Source of the DNA: Methylobacterium sp. Leaf465
GTDB taxonomy: Bacteria; Pseudomonadota; Alphaproteobacteria; Rhizobiales; Beijerinckiaceae
Length of the DNA stretch: 55,507 bases
Direction of reading: 5' to 3'
Assembly: GCF_001424705.1 (NCBI RefSeq)
Contig: NZ_LMRA01000047.1
Span: 920-56,426, forward strand
Below the pieces are notes generated by a model that worked only from the letters and a program-made list of their open reading frames with translations, did not search any database and was not told the origin of the DNA. Position numbers and translations under genes: made by a program. Below, piece after piece: positions 24,576 to 33,482 of the stretch. The first letter of the stretch is position 1. Each line of letters starts with the position of its first letter.

Positions 24576-25253
24576 GTGCGGTTGCTCGTCGTGGAGGATG
24601 ACCGGGACATCAACCGGCAGGTGGTGAACGCCCTCGAGGAGGCCGGCTACGTCGCCGACAAGGCCTTCGACGGCGAGGAGGGGGGCTATCTGGGCGAGAG
24701 CGAGCCCTACGACGCCATCATCCTCGACATGGGCCTGCCCAAGACCGACGGCGTCAGCGTTCTGCAGAAGTGGCGCCGGGCCGGCATCAAGACCCCGGTC
24801 ATCATCCTCACCGCCCGCGACCGCTGGTCCGACAAGGTCGACGGCTTCGATGCCGGGGCCGACGACTACGTCACGAAGCCCTTCCACATGGAGGAGCTGA
24901 TGGCGCGCGTGCGCGCTCTGCTGCGCCGCGCGGCCGGCCACGCCACCAGCCAGATCGCCTGCGGTCCGGTGGTGCTCGACACCCGCTCGGGCCGGGTCTT
25001 CGTTGACGGCAACCCGGTCAAGCTGACCAGCCACGAATACCGCCTGCTCTCCTACCTGATGCACCACACCGGCCGGGTGGTCTCGCGGGCCGAACTGACC
25101 GAACACCTCTACGACCAGGATTTCGACCGCGATTCCAACACCATCGAGGTCTTCGTCGGCCGCCTGCGCAAGAAGCTCGCCGTCGACCTGATCCAGACCG
25201 TGCGGGGCCTCGGTTACCTCGTCGACCCGAACCAGCCCGCGCCGCGGGTGTGA
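24576..25253 (+). CDS. OmpR/PhoP-family response regulator
   Basis: 225 aa from GTG 24576 with GGAG at 24563. The receiver domain (1-120) has acidic D8/D9, phospho-acceptor D51 (ILDMGLPKTDG), the switch region ILTARD and K101 (YVTKPF). The C-terminal winged helix is about 128-220 (VKLTSHEYRLLSYLMHHTGRVVSRAEL... NTIEVFVGRLRKKL... VRGLGYLV). Its cognate kinase is 26201-27619, separated by an opposite-strand toxin-antitoxin pair. Confidence 0.93.
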   Translation: MRLLVVEDDRDINRQVVNALEEAGYVADKAFDGEEGGYLGESEPYDAIILDMGLPKTDGVSVLQKWRRAGIKTPVIILTARDRWSDKVDGFDAGADDYVTKPFHMEELMARVRALLRRAAGHATSQIACGPVVLDTRSGRVFVDGNPVKLTSHEYRLLSYLMHHTGRVVSRAELTEHLYDQDFDRDSNTIEVFVGRLRKKLAVDLIQTVRGLGYLVDPNQPAPRV

Positions 25254-25255
25254 TC

Positions 25256-25687
25256 TCAACGACGCGGACTCACCGCGAGCCGCCTCGCCCGGATCAGGGT
25301 CTGCATGTGCGCGAGCACGAGGGCGAAGAAGCGCCGCGGCACGGTTCCGTAGATCACGCTCGCCGGGTCGTGGTCGGGAATGGACCGTAGGTCCGGGCCC
25401 GGCCAAACGAAATCGTTGCCCGCGGACACGATGAACCACTGTCGCCGGTCATCGAGGCCCACGCTTTTGCAAACCTCCGCGGGAATTTACAGGCCGACGG
25501 TTCGGCCCTCGGGCTCCCGATGGGTGATCGGAACCACGATGCAGCTTCCGTCCGTGGGTTTGCGTGCGATGACCAGGACGGCGGGTCGGTCCTTCCGCGC
25601 CGATTCCAAACCCTCGCGACTCTCGTCCGACCAGAGGAACGCGTACCGGATCACGGTTCCGGCGATCGGCGGCTCGCCCGGGACCAT
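25256..25687 (-). pseudogene. PemK/MazF-type toxin with an in-frame stop
   Basis: From ATG 25687 the frame reads IRYAFLWSDESREGLESARKDRPAVLVIARK... VVPITHREPEGRTVGL, then TAA (25489-25487), then continues in the same frame IPAEVCKSVGLDDRRQWFIVSAGNDFVWPGPDL to 25256. The two halves make one ~143-codon MazF-like protein broken by a single stop. The second half could only start at a GTG (25462). It begins 15 bp after the antitoxin stop. The toxin is probably inactive, or made only by readthrough. Confidence 0.75.
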
Positions 25688-25702
25688 GGTCGGAGACCTG
25701 CG

Positions 25703-25960
25703 CTAATCCGTGTCCGTCAGGCCTTTCGGGACCTCGGCGCTCAGGATCGCGTCGGCGATGTCGTCCGGGATATCATCGATCGTGAACGAACGCCGGTCGC
25801 GTTCGCGCAGGCGGATGAATTCGTCATAGGCCACGAGGACCGTCTTCGGGCGCCCGTTCTTGCTGATCACGACCGGGTTACGGATCGCCTCGTCCTGATC
25901 GAATCCTGCGCGCTTGGCGAAGTCGGTGGCATCCGTATCGATCAGTTTGAACAGGTTCAT
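25703..25960 (-). CDS. Phd/YefM-like antitoxin
   Basis: 85 aa from ATG 25960. The N-terminal DNA-binding part includes FDQDEAIRNPVVISKNGRPKTVLVAYDEFIRLRERDRR, as in Phd/YefM-type antitoxins. The acidic C-terminus (FTIDDIPDDIADAILSAEVPKG) would wrap the toxin. The adjacent toxin frame is interrupted. A perfect inverted repeat upstream (25993-26020) suits autoregulation. Confidence 0.75.
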   Translation of the reverse strand: MNLFKLIDTDATDFAKRAGFDQDEAIRNPVVISKNGRPKTVLVAYDEFIRLRERDRRSFTIDDIPDDIADAILSAEVPKGLTDTD

Positions 25961-25992
25961 GCCGATCCAAGCCTCGACAACAAGCGGAGACA

Positions 25993-26020
25993 GATCCGTA
26001 TTCTGCGGATTATACGGATC
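25993..26020 (-). promoter_or_regulatory. Operator-like inverted repeat of the toxin-antitoxin operon
   Basis: GATCCGTAT (25993-26001), 10 bases, ATACGGATC (26012-26020) is a perfect 9-bp inverted repeat 33 bp upstream of the antitoxin start. Antitoxins of this type bind such repeats to repress their own promoter. Confidence 0.6.
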
Positions 26021-26200
26021 GAGTCATGGTGAGACACGGGCCTGCGCCCAGGCTAGAATGGGCGTGCCGGTCAAGCCGGAGTCGATCGAAATCTCAGGCG
26101 ACCACCCCAAGGCCCGTGCGATCGGCGGCGGCACATCCTCGGCCGTCGCGTTGATTTTCGGCTGCAACGCAGATCGGCTGCAACCCAGACTTTGGCCAGC

Positions 26201-27619
26201 ATGATTCCCTCCCCCTCCTGGCTCCCGATGCGCCGCCGCTCGATCGCGGTGCGCCTCGCCACCTCGGCGCTGCTGGCGAGTTCGGCGATCCTGCTCATCG
26301 CCGCCTGGATCCTCACGACCCTGTACCGCGAGAACACCGAGCGCGCCTTCGACAGCCGCCTGCTGGTCTACGCCAACAACCTCGCCACCGACCTCGTCTC
26401 GCCCAACGACCCCGAGAGCCGGTCCTTCACCCTGAGCGATCCGCGCTTCGACCTGCCCCTGTCGGGCTGGTACTGGCAGATCGGCCGGCCCGACGCGAAG
26501 CCGCGCGACCTGCGCACCTCGCGCTCCCTGGTGGGCGTGCCCCTGAAGGCTGCCGCCACCCCCGACAGCAAGGCGGGCATCGGCCAGATCCGCCAGGGCT
26601 ACGGCCGGGCCCAGGACGAGCGCCGCCTGCGCATCATCGAGCGCGACGTCGATCTCGGCGAGGAGGGCCGCTACACCGTGCGGGTGGCCGGCCCCGCCGA
26701 CGAGATCGAGAACGACGTCGACCGCTTCCGCTTCTCGCTGATGGTCACCTTCGGGCTCCTCGGCCTGTCGCTCGCCCTGACGACCCTGCTGCAGATCCGC
26801 TTCGGCCTCGCGCCGCTCGCCAAGCTGCGCACGGCGCTGGGCGCCATCCGGCGGGGCGAATCGGACCGCATCACCGGCGAGTATCCGCGCGACATCGCCC
26901 CCCTAGCGGGCGAGGTGAACCTTCTCATCGAGACCAACCGGGAGATCCTGGAGCGGGCGCGGACGCAGGTCGGCAACCTCGCGCACGCCCTGAAGACCCC
27001 GCTCTCGATCATCGTCAACGAGGTCGGCGCCGCCGATGCGCCCGACGACCTCGCGACCAAGATCCGCGAGCAGGCCGCGGTGATGCGCGACCAGGTGAAC
27101 TACCACCTCGACCGCGCCCGGGCCGCGGCACTCGCCGGCACCCTCGGCACCTCCACGGAGGTCGAGCCGGCGCTGGCCGGCCTCGTGCGCACCTTCGGCA
27201 AGATCTACCGCGACAAGGACATCGCCTACGAGGTCCACGTGCCGGCCGGCCTGCGCTTCCGGGGCGAGCGCCAGGACTTCGAGGAGATGATCGGCAACCT
27301 CGTCGACAACGCCTCGAAATGGGCCCACGGCCGCGTGGCGATCCGCGCCGAGGCGGTGGGCAAGAACGATTATCCCCACCTTCTCGTGGCGATCGAGGAT
27401 GACGGCCCGGGCCTCGCCCCGGAGGACCGGGCGGACGTGCTCGGGCGCGGCCGCCGCCTCGACGAGACCAAGCCCGGCTCCGGGCTCGGCCTCTCGATCG
27501 TGGCCGATCTCGCGGCCCTCTATCGCGGCCGCTTCCGCCTGGAGGAGGCGACGCTGGGCGGCCTGCGGGCGGTGATCGAGGTGCCGGGCGATGCGCCGGC
27601 CGGCGTGGCCCCGCACTGA
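26201..27619 (+). CDS. PhoQ-like sensor histidine kinase
   Basis: 472 aa from ATG 26201; ATG 26228 (MRRRSIAVRL) is a plausible shorter start. There are two membrane helices (about 23-42 and 180-198) around a periplasmic sensor region. A HAMP-like linker is followed by the H-box GNLAHALKTPLSII with H262, then N-box GNLVDNASKWAHG, G-box EDDGPGL and GSGLGLSIVADL. The HALKTPL form is typical of PhoQ-like kinases. Partner of the response regulator at 24576-25253. Confidence 0.9.
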   Translation: MIPSPSWLPMRRRSIAVRLATSALLASSAILLIAAWILTTLYRENTERAFDSRLLVYANNLATDLVSPNDPESRSFTLSDPRFDLPLSGWYWQIGRPDAKPRDLRTSRSLVGVPLKAAATPDSKAGIGQIRQGYGRAQDERRLRIIERDVDLGEEGRYTVRVAGPADEIENDVDRFRFSLMVTFGLLGLSLALTTLLQIRFGLAPLAKLRTALGAIRRGESDRITGEYPRDIAPLAGEVNLLIETNREILERARTQVGNLAHALKTPLSIIVNEVGAADAPDDLATKIREQAAVMRDQVNYHLDRARAAALAGTLGTSTEVEPALAGLVRTFGKIYRDKDIAYEVHVPAGLRFRGERQDFEEMIGNLVDNASKWAHGRVAIRAEAVGKNDYPHLLVAIEDDGPGLAPEDRADVLGRGRRLDETKPGSGLGLSIVADLAALYRGRFRLEEATLGGLRAVIEVPGDAPAGVAPH

Positions 27620-27826
27620 GCCGCGGACTCGCGGAGCGCCGTGCAGCGGCGTGAGGGCCGCCGATCCCCGGCCGGGATCCCGGGACCCGGTTTCCCCGCA
27701 AGCCGTCATGCTCTAGGGTTGCGTCCTCCCCCCGACGTGCTGCGCGTGACACCGTGTCGCCCGAGGCCTGCATCGTGCCGGCGGGGGCCCGCGTCTACAT
27801 GCAAGCGGGGCAGCGTTCGGGGCGTG

Positions 27827-29356
27827 ATGACGGCACTTTGGTTCATACTGGCGGTCATGACCGGCGCGGCGGTGTTCGCCCTGCTCTGGCCGATGTCGCG
27901 CCGGGCCAATCCCGCCGCCCCGCCGGAGGGCGGTGGCCTCGCCACCGAGACGGGCTTCTACGAGGACCAGCTCCGCGAGATCGAGCGCGACGAGGCCCGC
28001 GGCCTGATCGCGCCCCCCGAGGCGGAGGCCGCGCGCACCGAGGCGGCCCGGCGCCTGCTGCGCGCCAATCGCGCCGGCGTCCCGGCGGCCCAGGACATCG
28101 CCGAGCCGGCCCTGCGCCAGCGCCGGGCGGCCTCGGCCTTCGCCCTCTCCACCATCCCCCTGGTCGCGCTCATCGCCTACGGTCTCTACGGCTCGCCGCA
28201 CATGCCGGCTCAGAGGGCGGCGGAGCGCCAGTCCGCCCAGAGCGGCGACCAGGACCTGCTCAAGGCCATCGGCCAGATCGAGGCGCGGCTCGCGGCCGAT
28301 CCCACCGACGGGCGCGGCTGGTCCGTGCTCGCCCCCGTCTACATGCGGATGGGCCGCTTCGACGACGCCGCCCATGCCTACGAGGCCGCCACCCGCATCC
28401 TCGGCGAGACGGCGCAGCGCCTGTCCGACTGGGGCGAGGCCCTGGTGGCGGCGGCCAACGGCGCGGTCACGCCCCAGGCCAAGGCCATCTTCCAGCGGGC
28501 GGTCGACCTCGACGGGCAGGTCGCCAAGCCGAAATTCTACCTGGCGCGGGCGGCCGAGCTCGACGGCGACATTCCCCAGGCGATCCAGCGCCTCCAGGCC
28601 ATGGCCGACGCGGCGCCGGCTGACGCCCCCTGGCTGCCCCTCGTCCGCGAGAACCTGGCGCGCCTGAAGGGCGAGGCCGCGCCCGGCGAGACGAAGGCCC
28701 CCGAAGCCGGCGCCGCGGCCGCCCTCCAGGCCCTGCCCCCGGCGAGCCGCGACGGTGCCATCCGCGCCATGGTCGACAGCCTCGACAAGCGCCTGGCCGA
28801 CCGGGGCGGGAGCCTGGAGGACTGGCTGCGCCTCGTGCGCTCCTATGGGGTGCTCCAGGAGCGCGACAAGGCGAAGGACGCCCTGGAGCGGGCGCGCAAG
28901 GCCCTGGGCGACGATCCCGAGGCGAAGACCCGCCTCGACGCGATCGCCGCCGAGGCCGGTCTGGCCGCGGCCCCCGCGGATGCGGCCGCGGCCACGCCCT
29001 CCGCTCCTCCCGCCCGGACCGGTTCGGCCTCCGACGAGGCCGCCAGAGCCGGCACGGAGGCCGCCGTCGCGGCCGTCAAGGCGATGCCGGTGGCCGAGCG
29101 CGACGCCGCCATCCGCGGCATGGTCGCGGGTCTCGACCGCCGCCTAGCGGCCAAGGGCGGCAGCGTCGACGATTGGCTGCGCCTCATCCGCTCCTACAGC
29201 GTGCTCGGCGAGCGCGAGCGCGCCCTGCAGGCCCTCGATCGGGCTCGCATGGCCCTGAGCCCCGATGCGGCGGCCATGGAGCGGCTCGGCGAATTGTCGC
29301 GCGAGCTCAGCCTCCAGCCCGGTGCGAAGCCCGGCAATGCGGCGGCAAAGCCTTGA
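27827..29356 (+). CDS. ccmI: Cytochrome c maturation protein CcmI (extended)
   Basis: 509 aa from ATG 27827. It has an N-terminal membrane helix (TALWFILAVMTGAAVFALLWP), the CcmI linker FYEDQLREIERDEARGLI, a second helix near 103-121, and a TPR region (about 145-280). CcmI binds apocytochrome c and presents it to CcmF/CcmH. Residues 296-374 and 412-490 are an internal duplication (AIRAMVDSLDKRLADRGGSL / AIRGMVAGLDRRLAAKGGSV), extending the periplasmic part. First gene of ccmI-E-F-H. Confidence 0.92.
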   Translation: MTALWFILAVMTGAAVFALLWPMSRRANPAAPPEGGGLATETGFYEDQLREIERDEARGLIAPPEAEAARTEAARRLLRANRAGVPAAQDIAEPALRQRRAASAFALSTIPLVALIAYGLYGSPHMPAQRAAERQSAQSGDQDLLKAIGQIEARLAADPTDGRGWSVLAPVYMRMGRFDDAAHAYEAATRILGETAQRLSDWGEALVAAANGAVTPQAKAIFQRAVDLDGQVAKPKFYLARAAELDGDIPQAIQRLQAMADAAPADAPWLPLVRENLARLKGEAAPGETKAPEAGAAAALQALPPASRDGAIRAMVDSLDKRLADRGGSLEDWLRLVRSYGVLQERDKAKDALERARKALGDDPEAKTRLDAIAAEAGLAAAPADAAAATPSAPPARTGSASDEAARAGTEAAVAAVKAMPVAERDAAIRGMVAGLDRRLAAKGGSVDDWLRLIRSYSVLGERERALQALDRARMALSPDAAAMERLGELSRELSLQPGAKPGNAAAKP

Positions 29357-29501
29357 GCCCCTGACAATCGGTCCCGGCCCCGGCCCTTGACCCGGGTGGC
29401 GCCCCGGCCGACACCGGAACCTGCAAGAAACCCCGCCGGGCGGTCCGGCGCGGAACGCGCGCCGCCCCACCGTCTCAGCCATCAACCGGGATCCTGCCCA
29501 C

Positions 29502-30023
29502 GTGACCCGCAAGAGCCGCCGCCTGATCCTGATCGCCGCCTGCGGCGCCGTGCTGGCGTTGGCGCTCGGCCTGATCCTGTCGGCCATGAGCGGGTCGATC
29601 GTGTTCTTCCGCTCGCCCACCGAGGTGGCCGCGCAGACCGTGGCCCCGGGCACGCGCTTCCGCCTGGGCGGCCTGGTGAAGGACGGCTCGCTCCAGCGCG
29701 GGCCGGACCAGACCGTCGACTTCGCGGTGACGGACACCAACGCCACCATCGCGGTCCAGTACCGCGGCCTGCTGCCCGACCTGTTCCGCGAGGGCCAGGG
29801 GGTGGTCGCCGAGGGCACCCTGCTGCCGGGCGGCCTGTTCCGGGCCGACACGGTTCTGGCCAAGCACGACGAATCCTACATGCCGCGCGAGGTCGCCGAC
29901 GCCCTCAAGGCGCAGGGCCGGTGGCAGGAGGGCAAGGGCCTGGTCGACAAGCCCGCTGCGGCCGCCCCCGAGGCCCAGACGGTCGCCGGCGACAAGACTC
30001 TCGGCCAGCGCAGCGAGCGATGA
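29502..30023 (+). CDS. ccmE: Cytochrome c maturation haem chaperone CcmE
   Basis: 173 aa from GTG 29502. The N-terminal anchor (RLILIAACGAVLALALGLILSAM) is followed by an OB-fold domain. The covalent haem ligand is H122 in LAKHDESYMP, with Y126 in the usual place. CcmE carries haem from CcmC to CcmF in the periplasm. It lies 145 bp after ccmI and 76 bp before ccmF. The C-terminal tail is polar and Ala-rich. Confidence 0.95.
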   Translation: MTRKSRRLILIAACGAVLALALGLILSAMSGSIVFFRSPTEVAAQTVAPGTRFRLGGLVKDGSLQRGPDQTVDFAVTDTNATIAVQYRGLLPDLFREGQGVVAEGTLLPGGLFRADTVLAKHDESYMPREVADALKAQGRWQEGKGLVDKPAAAAPEAQTVAGDKTLGQRSER

Positions 30024-30099
30024 TGCCCCGCGCGCCCCGGCCCGTCCCCCGTCGGCCCCGCGTCCCGCGGCACATCCTCCCTTGGAAGGACACCCCGCC

Positions 30100-32100
30100 T
30101 TGCTGATCGAGGTCGGCCATTTCGCGCTCGCCCTGGCGCTCGCCCTGTCCCTGGTCCAGGCGGTGATGCCGGTCTGGGCCGCCCGCTCGGGCGACCAGGC
30201 CCTGCGGGCCGTGGCGACGCCCGCCGCCCTCGGCGCCTTCGCCTGCATCCTGTTCAGTTTCGGGGCGCTGACCTACGCCCACGTCATGTCGGACTTCTCG
30301 GTCCTCAACGTGATCGAGAACTCCCACACGGCCAAGCCCTTCCTCTACAAGATCTCCGGCGTGTGGGGGAACCACGAGGGCTCGATGCTGCTCTGGGTCC
30401 TCATCCTCGCCCTGTTCGGGGCGCTGGTGGCGGTCTCCCGCGAGTCCGTGCCGCCGACCCTGCGGGCGAACACCCTGGCGGTGCAGGGCCTGATCACCTT
30501 CGTGTTCGTGCTGTTCATCATCACGACCTCGAACCCGTTCACCCGGGTGAGCCCGGCCCCGGTGGAGGGCAACGACCTCAACCCGCTGCTCCAGGATTTC
30601 GGACTCGCGGTGCACCCGCCGCTCCTCTACGTCGGCTATGTCGGCTTCTCGATCACCTTCGCCTTCGCCATCGCGGCGCTGATCGACGGGCGCATCGACG
30701 CGGTCTGGGCCCGGGCCGTGCGGCCCTGGACCCTGATCGCCTGGAGCTTCCTGACGCTCGGCATCGCGATGGGCTCGTACTGGGCCTATTACGAGCTCGG
30801 CTGGGGCGGCTGGTGGTTCTGGGACCCGGTCGAGAACGCCTCGCTGATGCCCTGGCTCGCCGGTACCGCCCTCCTGCATTCCACCGTGGTGATGGAGAAG
30901 CGCGACGCCCTGAAGGTCTGGACGGTGCTGCTCGCCATCCTCACCTTCTCGCTCTCGCTCCTCGGCACCTTCATCGTCCGCTCGGGCGTGCTGACCTCGG
31001 TCCATACCTTCGCCACGGACCCGACCCGCGGCGTCTTCATCCTGGCGATCCTGATCCTGTTCATCGGCGGCTCGCTCACCCTGTTCGCCTGGCGGGCGCC
31101 GATGCTGCGCCAGGGTGGCATCTTCGCGCCGATCTCCCGCGAGGGCGCGCTGGTGATGAACAACCTGTTCCTGGCCGCCGGCTGCGCCACCGTCTTCGTG
31201 GGCACCCTCTACCCGCTGCTGCTGGAGATGCTGACCGCCGAGAAGATCTCGGTGGGGCCGCCCTTCTTCAACTACACCTTCGTGCCCCTGGCGATCCCGC
31301 TGCTGCTCATCGTGCCCTTCGGCCAGACCCTGGCCTGGAAGCGCGGCGACGTGCACGCGGCGACGCAGCGCCTGTTCGCGGCCCTGGCCGCCGCGCTGGT
31401 TGTCGGCCTCGCCGTGACGGCCCTGACCTGGGGCGGCCCGATGATGGCACCCGTCGGGATCGGCCTCAGCGCCTACCTCGTCATCGGCTCCGCGATGGAG
31501 ATCGTGTCCCGCGCCCGCGGCTACGGCGGCAACCGCGCCCGCGGCGCCGCGATCTGGCGCCGCGCCGCCGGCCTGCCTCGCTCCGCCTGGGGCACCGCGA
31601 TGGCCCATGCGGGCGTCGGCGTCGTGGTCCTGGGCATCGCCGCGCAGGGCTGGGCGACGGAAGGCTTGAAGACCCTGAAGCCCGGTGAGTCCCTCGCCTC
31701 CGGCCCCTACGTGGCGACCCTCGACCGGGTCGGTCCGCGCACCGGCGAGAACTACGCCGAGACCACCGCCTTCCTGACCATCCGCAACGCGGGCGGCGAC
31801 TTCGTGGGCACGGTGGAGACCGGCAAGCGGTTCTATCCGAGCCGCAAGATGACGGTGACGGAATCCGGCCTGCTGACCATCGGCGCGAGCCAGGTCTATG
31901 CCAGCCTCGGCGAGGTCCTGCCGGAGGGCGCCATCGGCCTGCGGCTCTACTACAAGCCCCTCGTGCTGCTGATCTGGCTCGGCGCCGTGGTGATGGCGCT
32001 GGGCGGCGCGATCTCCCTGACCGACCGGCGCATGCGCGTCGGCGCCCCGGCGCGGGCACGGGCCAAGCCCGTCCCGCCCGGCATGGCCCCCGCCGAATGA
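30100..32100 (+). CDS. ccmF: Haem lyase subunit CcmF
   Basis: 666 aa polytopic membrane protein. I prefer TTG 30100 (LLIEVGHFALALAL), since GGAAGG at 30084-30089 then acts as ribosome binding site; TTG 30082 would lie inside it. The WWD haem-handling motif is GWGGWWFWDPVENASLMPW, and periplasmic His residues are present (GNHEGSMLLWV, VHPPLLYVGY). It attaches haem to apocytochrome c with CcmH/CcmI. It ends in a 4-bp overlap with ccmH. Confidence 0.95.
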   Translation: MLIEVGHFALALALALSLVQAVMPVWAARSGDQALRAVATPAALGAFACILFSFGALTYAHVMSDFSVLNVIENSHTAKPFLYKISGVWGNHEGSMLLWVLILALFGALVAVSRESVPPTLRANTLAVQGLITFVFVLFIITTSNPFTRVSPAPVEGNDLNPLLQDFGLAVHPPLLYVGYVGFSITFAFAIAALIDGRIDAVWARAVRPWTLIAWSFLTLGIAMGSYWAYYELGWGGWWFWDPVENASLMPWLAGTALLHSTVVMEKRDALKVWTVLLAILTFSLSLLGTFIVRSGVLTSVHTFATDPTRGVFILAILILFIGGSLTLFAWRAPMLRQGGIFAPISREGALVMNNLFLAAGCATVFVGTLYPLLLEMLTAEKISVGPPFFNYTFVPLAIPLLLIVPFGQTLAWKRGDVHAATQRLFAALAAALVVGLAVTALTWGGPMMAPVGIGLSAYLVIGSAMEIVSRARGYGGNRARGAAIWRRAAGLPRSAWGTAMAHAGVGVVVLGIAAQGWATEGLKTLKPGESLASGPYVATLDRVGPRTGENYAETTAFLTIRNAGGDFVGTVETGKRFYPSRKMTVTESGLLTIGASQVYASLGEVLPEGAIGLRLYYKPLVLLIWLGAVVMALGGAISLTDRRMRVGAPARARAKPVPPGMAPAE

Positions 32101-32567
32101 GCCGGGCCGTGCTCCCGCACCTCGCCCTGGCGCTCGGGCTGACGCTGGCCTCCGTCGGCGGCGCCCTGGCGGTCCAGCCGGACGAGGTGCTGAAGGACCC
32201 GGCCCTGGAAGCGCGTGCGCGGGACATCTCGTCGGGCCTGCGCTGCCTCGTCTGCCAGAACCAGTCCATCGACGATTCCGACGCTCCCCTCGCCCGGGAC
32301 CTGCGCCTCATCGTGCGCGAGCGCCTGACCGCCGGCGACGACGACAAGCAGGTCCAGGCCTACGTGGTCGGGCGCTACGGCGAGTACGTGCTGCTGCGCC
32401 CCGTCTTCGCCCTGCACACCCTGCTCCTGTGGCTGACCCCGGTCGCGGTGATCGGCCTGGGCCTGTTCGGGCTCTGGCGCCTGTCCCGCCGCCGCCCGGC
32501 CGCGGCCGCCGCGGGCCTCAGCGCCGAGGAGCGTGCCGAGATCGCCGCTCTGACCCGGCGAGACTGA
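32097..32567 (+). CDS. ccmH: Cytochrome c maturation thiol oxidoreductase CcmH (CcmL)
   Basis: 156 aa from ATG 32097. The signal/anchor segment is LPHLALALGLTLASVGGALA. The redox motif is LRCLVCQNQSIDDSDA (C50, C53), which keeps apocytochrome CXXCH thiols reduced. A C-terminal membrane helix (LLLWLTPVAVIGLGLFGLWRL) is present. It is overlapped by ccmF (ATGA) and is the last gene of the operon. The next gene is 219 bp away. Confidence 0.95.
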   Translation: MSRAVLPHLALALGLTLASVGGALAVQPDEVLKDPALEARARDISSGLRCLVCQNQSIDDSDAPLARDLRLIVRERLTAGDDDKQVQAYVVGRYGEYVLLRPVFALHTLLLWLTPVAVIGLGLFGLWRLSRRRPAAAAAGLSAEERAEIAALTRRD

Positions 32568-32786
32568 CCCCGGCCGGCTGCGGGCCGAGCGCGCTCGGCG
32601 TCGCTCCCGCCCGCCTGCGCGACACGGCCTCAAAGGTCCCGGGGCGCGTGGTCCGGAGGCACAAGCGCCCGTGGGCCGACGCCTCGCTTTTGCCCCAGTG
32701 AGGCGGGAGACCGGTCCGCAGCGACGGACCCCGCGGCCGGCGCGGCTTTACAAAGTCTTTACCCTGACTCGCGAGCGTCCCGTGCC

Positions 32787-33482
32787 ATGCCGACCGCCTC
32801 GCTTTTCCGCCTCGCCGCCCTGGCCGGAGCCGCCCTCGGGGCCGCCCTGTCCGCGCTCCCCGCCCAGGCGCATCCCCACGTCTGGGTGACCACCAAGGCC
32901 GAGATCGCCTACGGCGAGGGCGGCCGCGTCACCGGCGTCCGCCACGCCTGGACCTTCGATGCCTCGTATTCGGCCTTCGTGACCCAGGGGCTGGACACGA
33001 ACAACGACGGCCAGGTGACGCCGGACGAACTCGCAGGCCTCGCCGCCGAGAACACCGCCAACCTCGCCGAATTCGCCTACTTCACGAAAATGAAGGTCGG
33101 CGGCAAGGAGCAGGCCTTCGCCGATCCCGTCGAGCCCCGCATGGCGATGGAGGGCGACAAGCTGACCCTGAGCTTCCTCCTGCCCCTGAAGACGCCGGTG
33201 GCGCAGGGCCGCGGCGTCACGGCCCTGGAGGTCTACGACCCGACCTTCTTCGTCGCCTTCAGCCTGGCGGAGGGCGTGGATGCCGCCCGCCTCGCCGGGG
33301 CGCCGACCGGCTGCGCCGCCACCCTTACCCGACCCAAGACCGAGACCCCGGACGCCAAGACCGCCGATGCCAAGCCCGGCGATGCCAAACCGGGCATGTC
33401 GGAGGCGTTCTTCGAGGCGCTGACCTCGGCCTCGAACTACGGCGTCCAGTTCGCCAACCGGATCATCGTCGCGTGTCCGTAG
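32787..33482 (+). CDS. DUF1007 periplasmic protein
   Basis: 231 aa from ATG 32787. Signal peptide to ALPAQA, then HPHVWVTTKAEIAYGEGGRVTGVRHAWTFDASYSAF, typical of DUF1007. An EF-hand-like loop DTNNDGQVTPDE follows near residue 71. The C-terminal linker has DAKxADAK repeats. It overlaps the NicO transporter by 10 bp. The pair is common and is thought to deliver a divalent metal across the inner membrane, with DUF1007 as a periplasmic binding partner. Confidence 0.85.
   Translation: MPTASLFRLAALAGAALGAALSALPAQAHPHVWVTTKAEIAYGEGGRVTGVRHAWTFDASYSAFVTQGLDTNNDGQVTPDELAGLAAENTANLAEFAYFTKMKVGGKEQAFADPVEPRMAMEGDKLTLSFLLPLKTPVAQGRGVTALEVYDPTFFVAFSLAEGVDAARLAGAPTGCAATLTRPKTETPDAKTADAKPGDAKPGMSEAFFEALTSASNYGVQFANRIIVACP

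Noticed and set aside
29905..31608. 567-codon minus-strand frame across ccmE/ccmF
   Set aside because: Low-complexity His/Asp/Gly/Arg-rich antisense shadow of ccmF, whose WWD motif is unambiguous.
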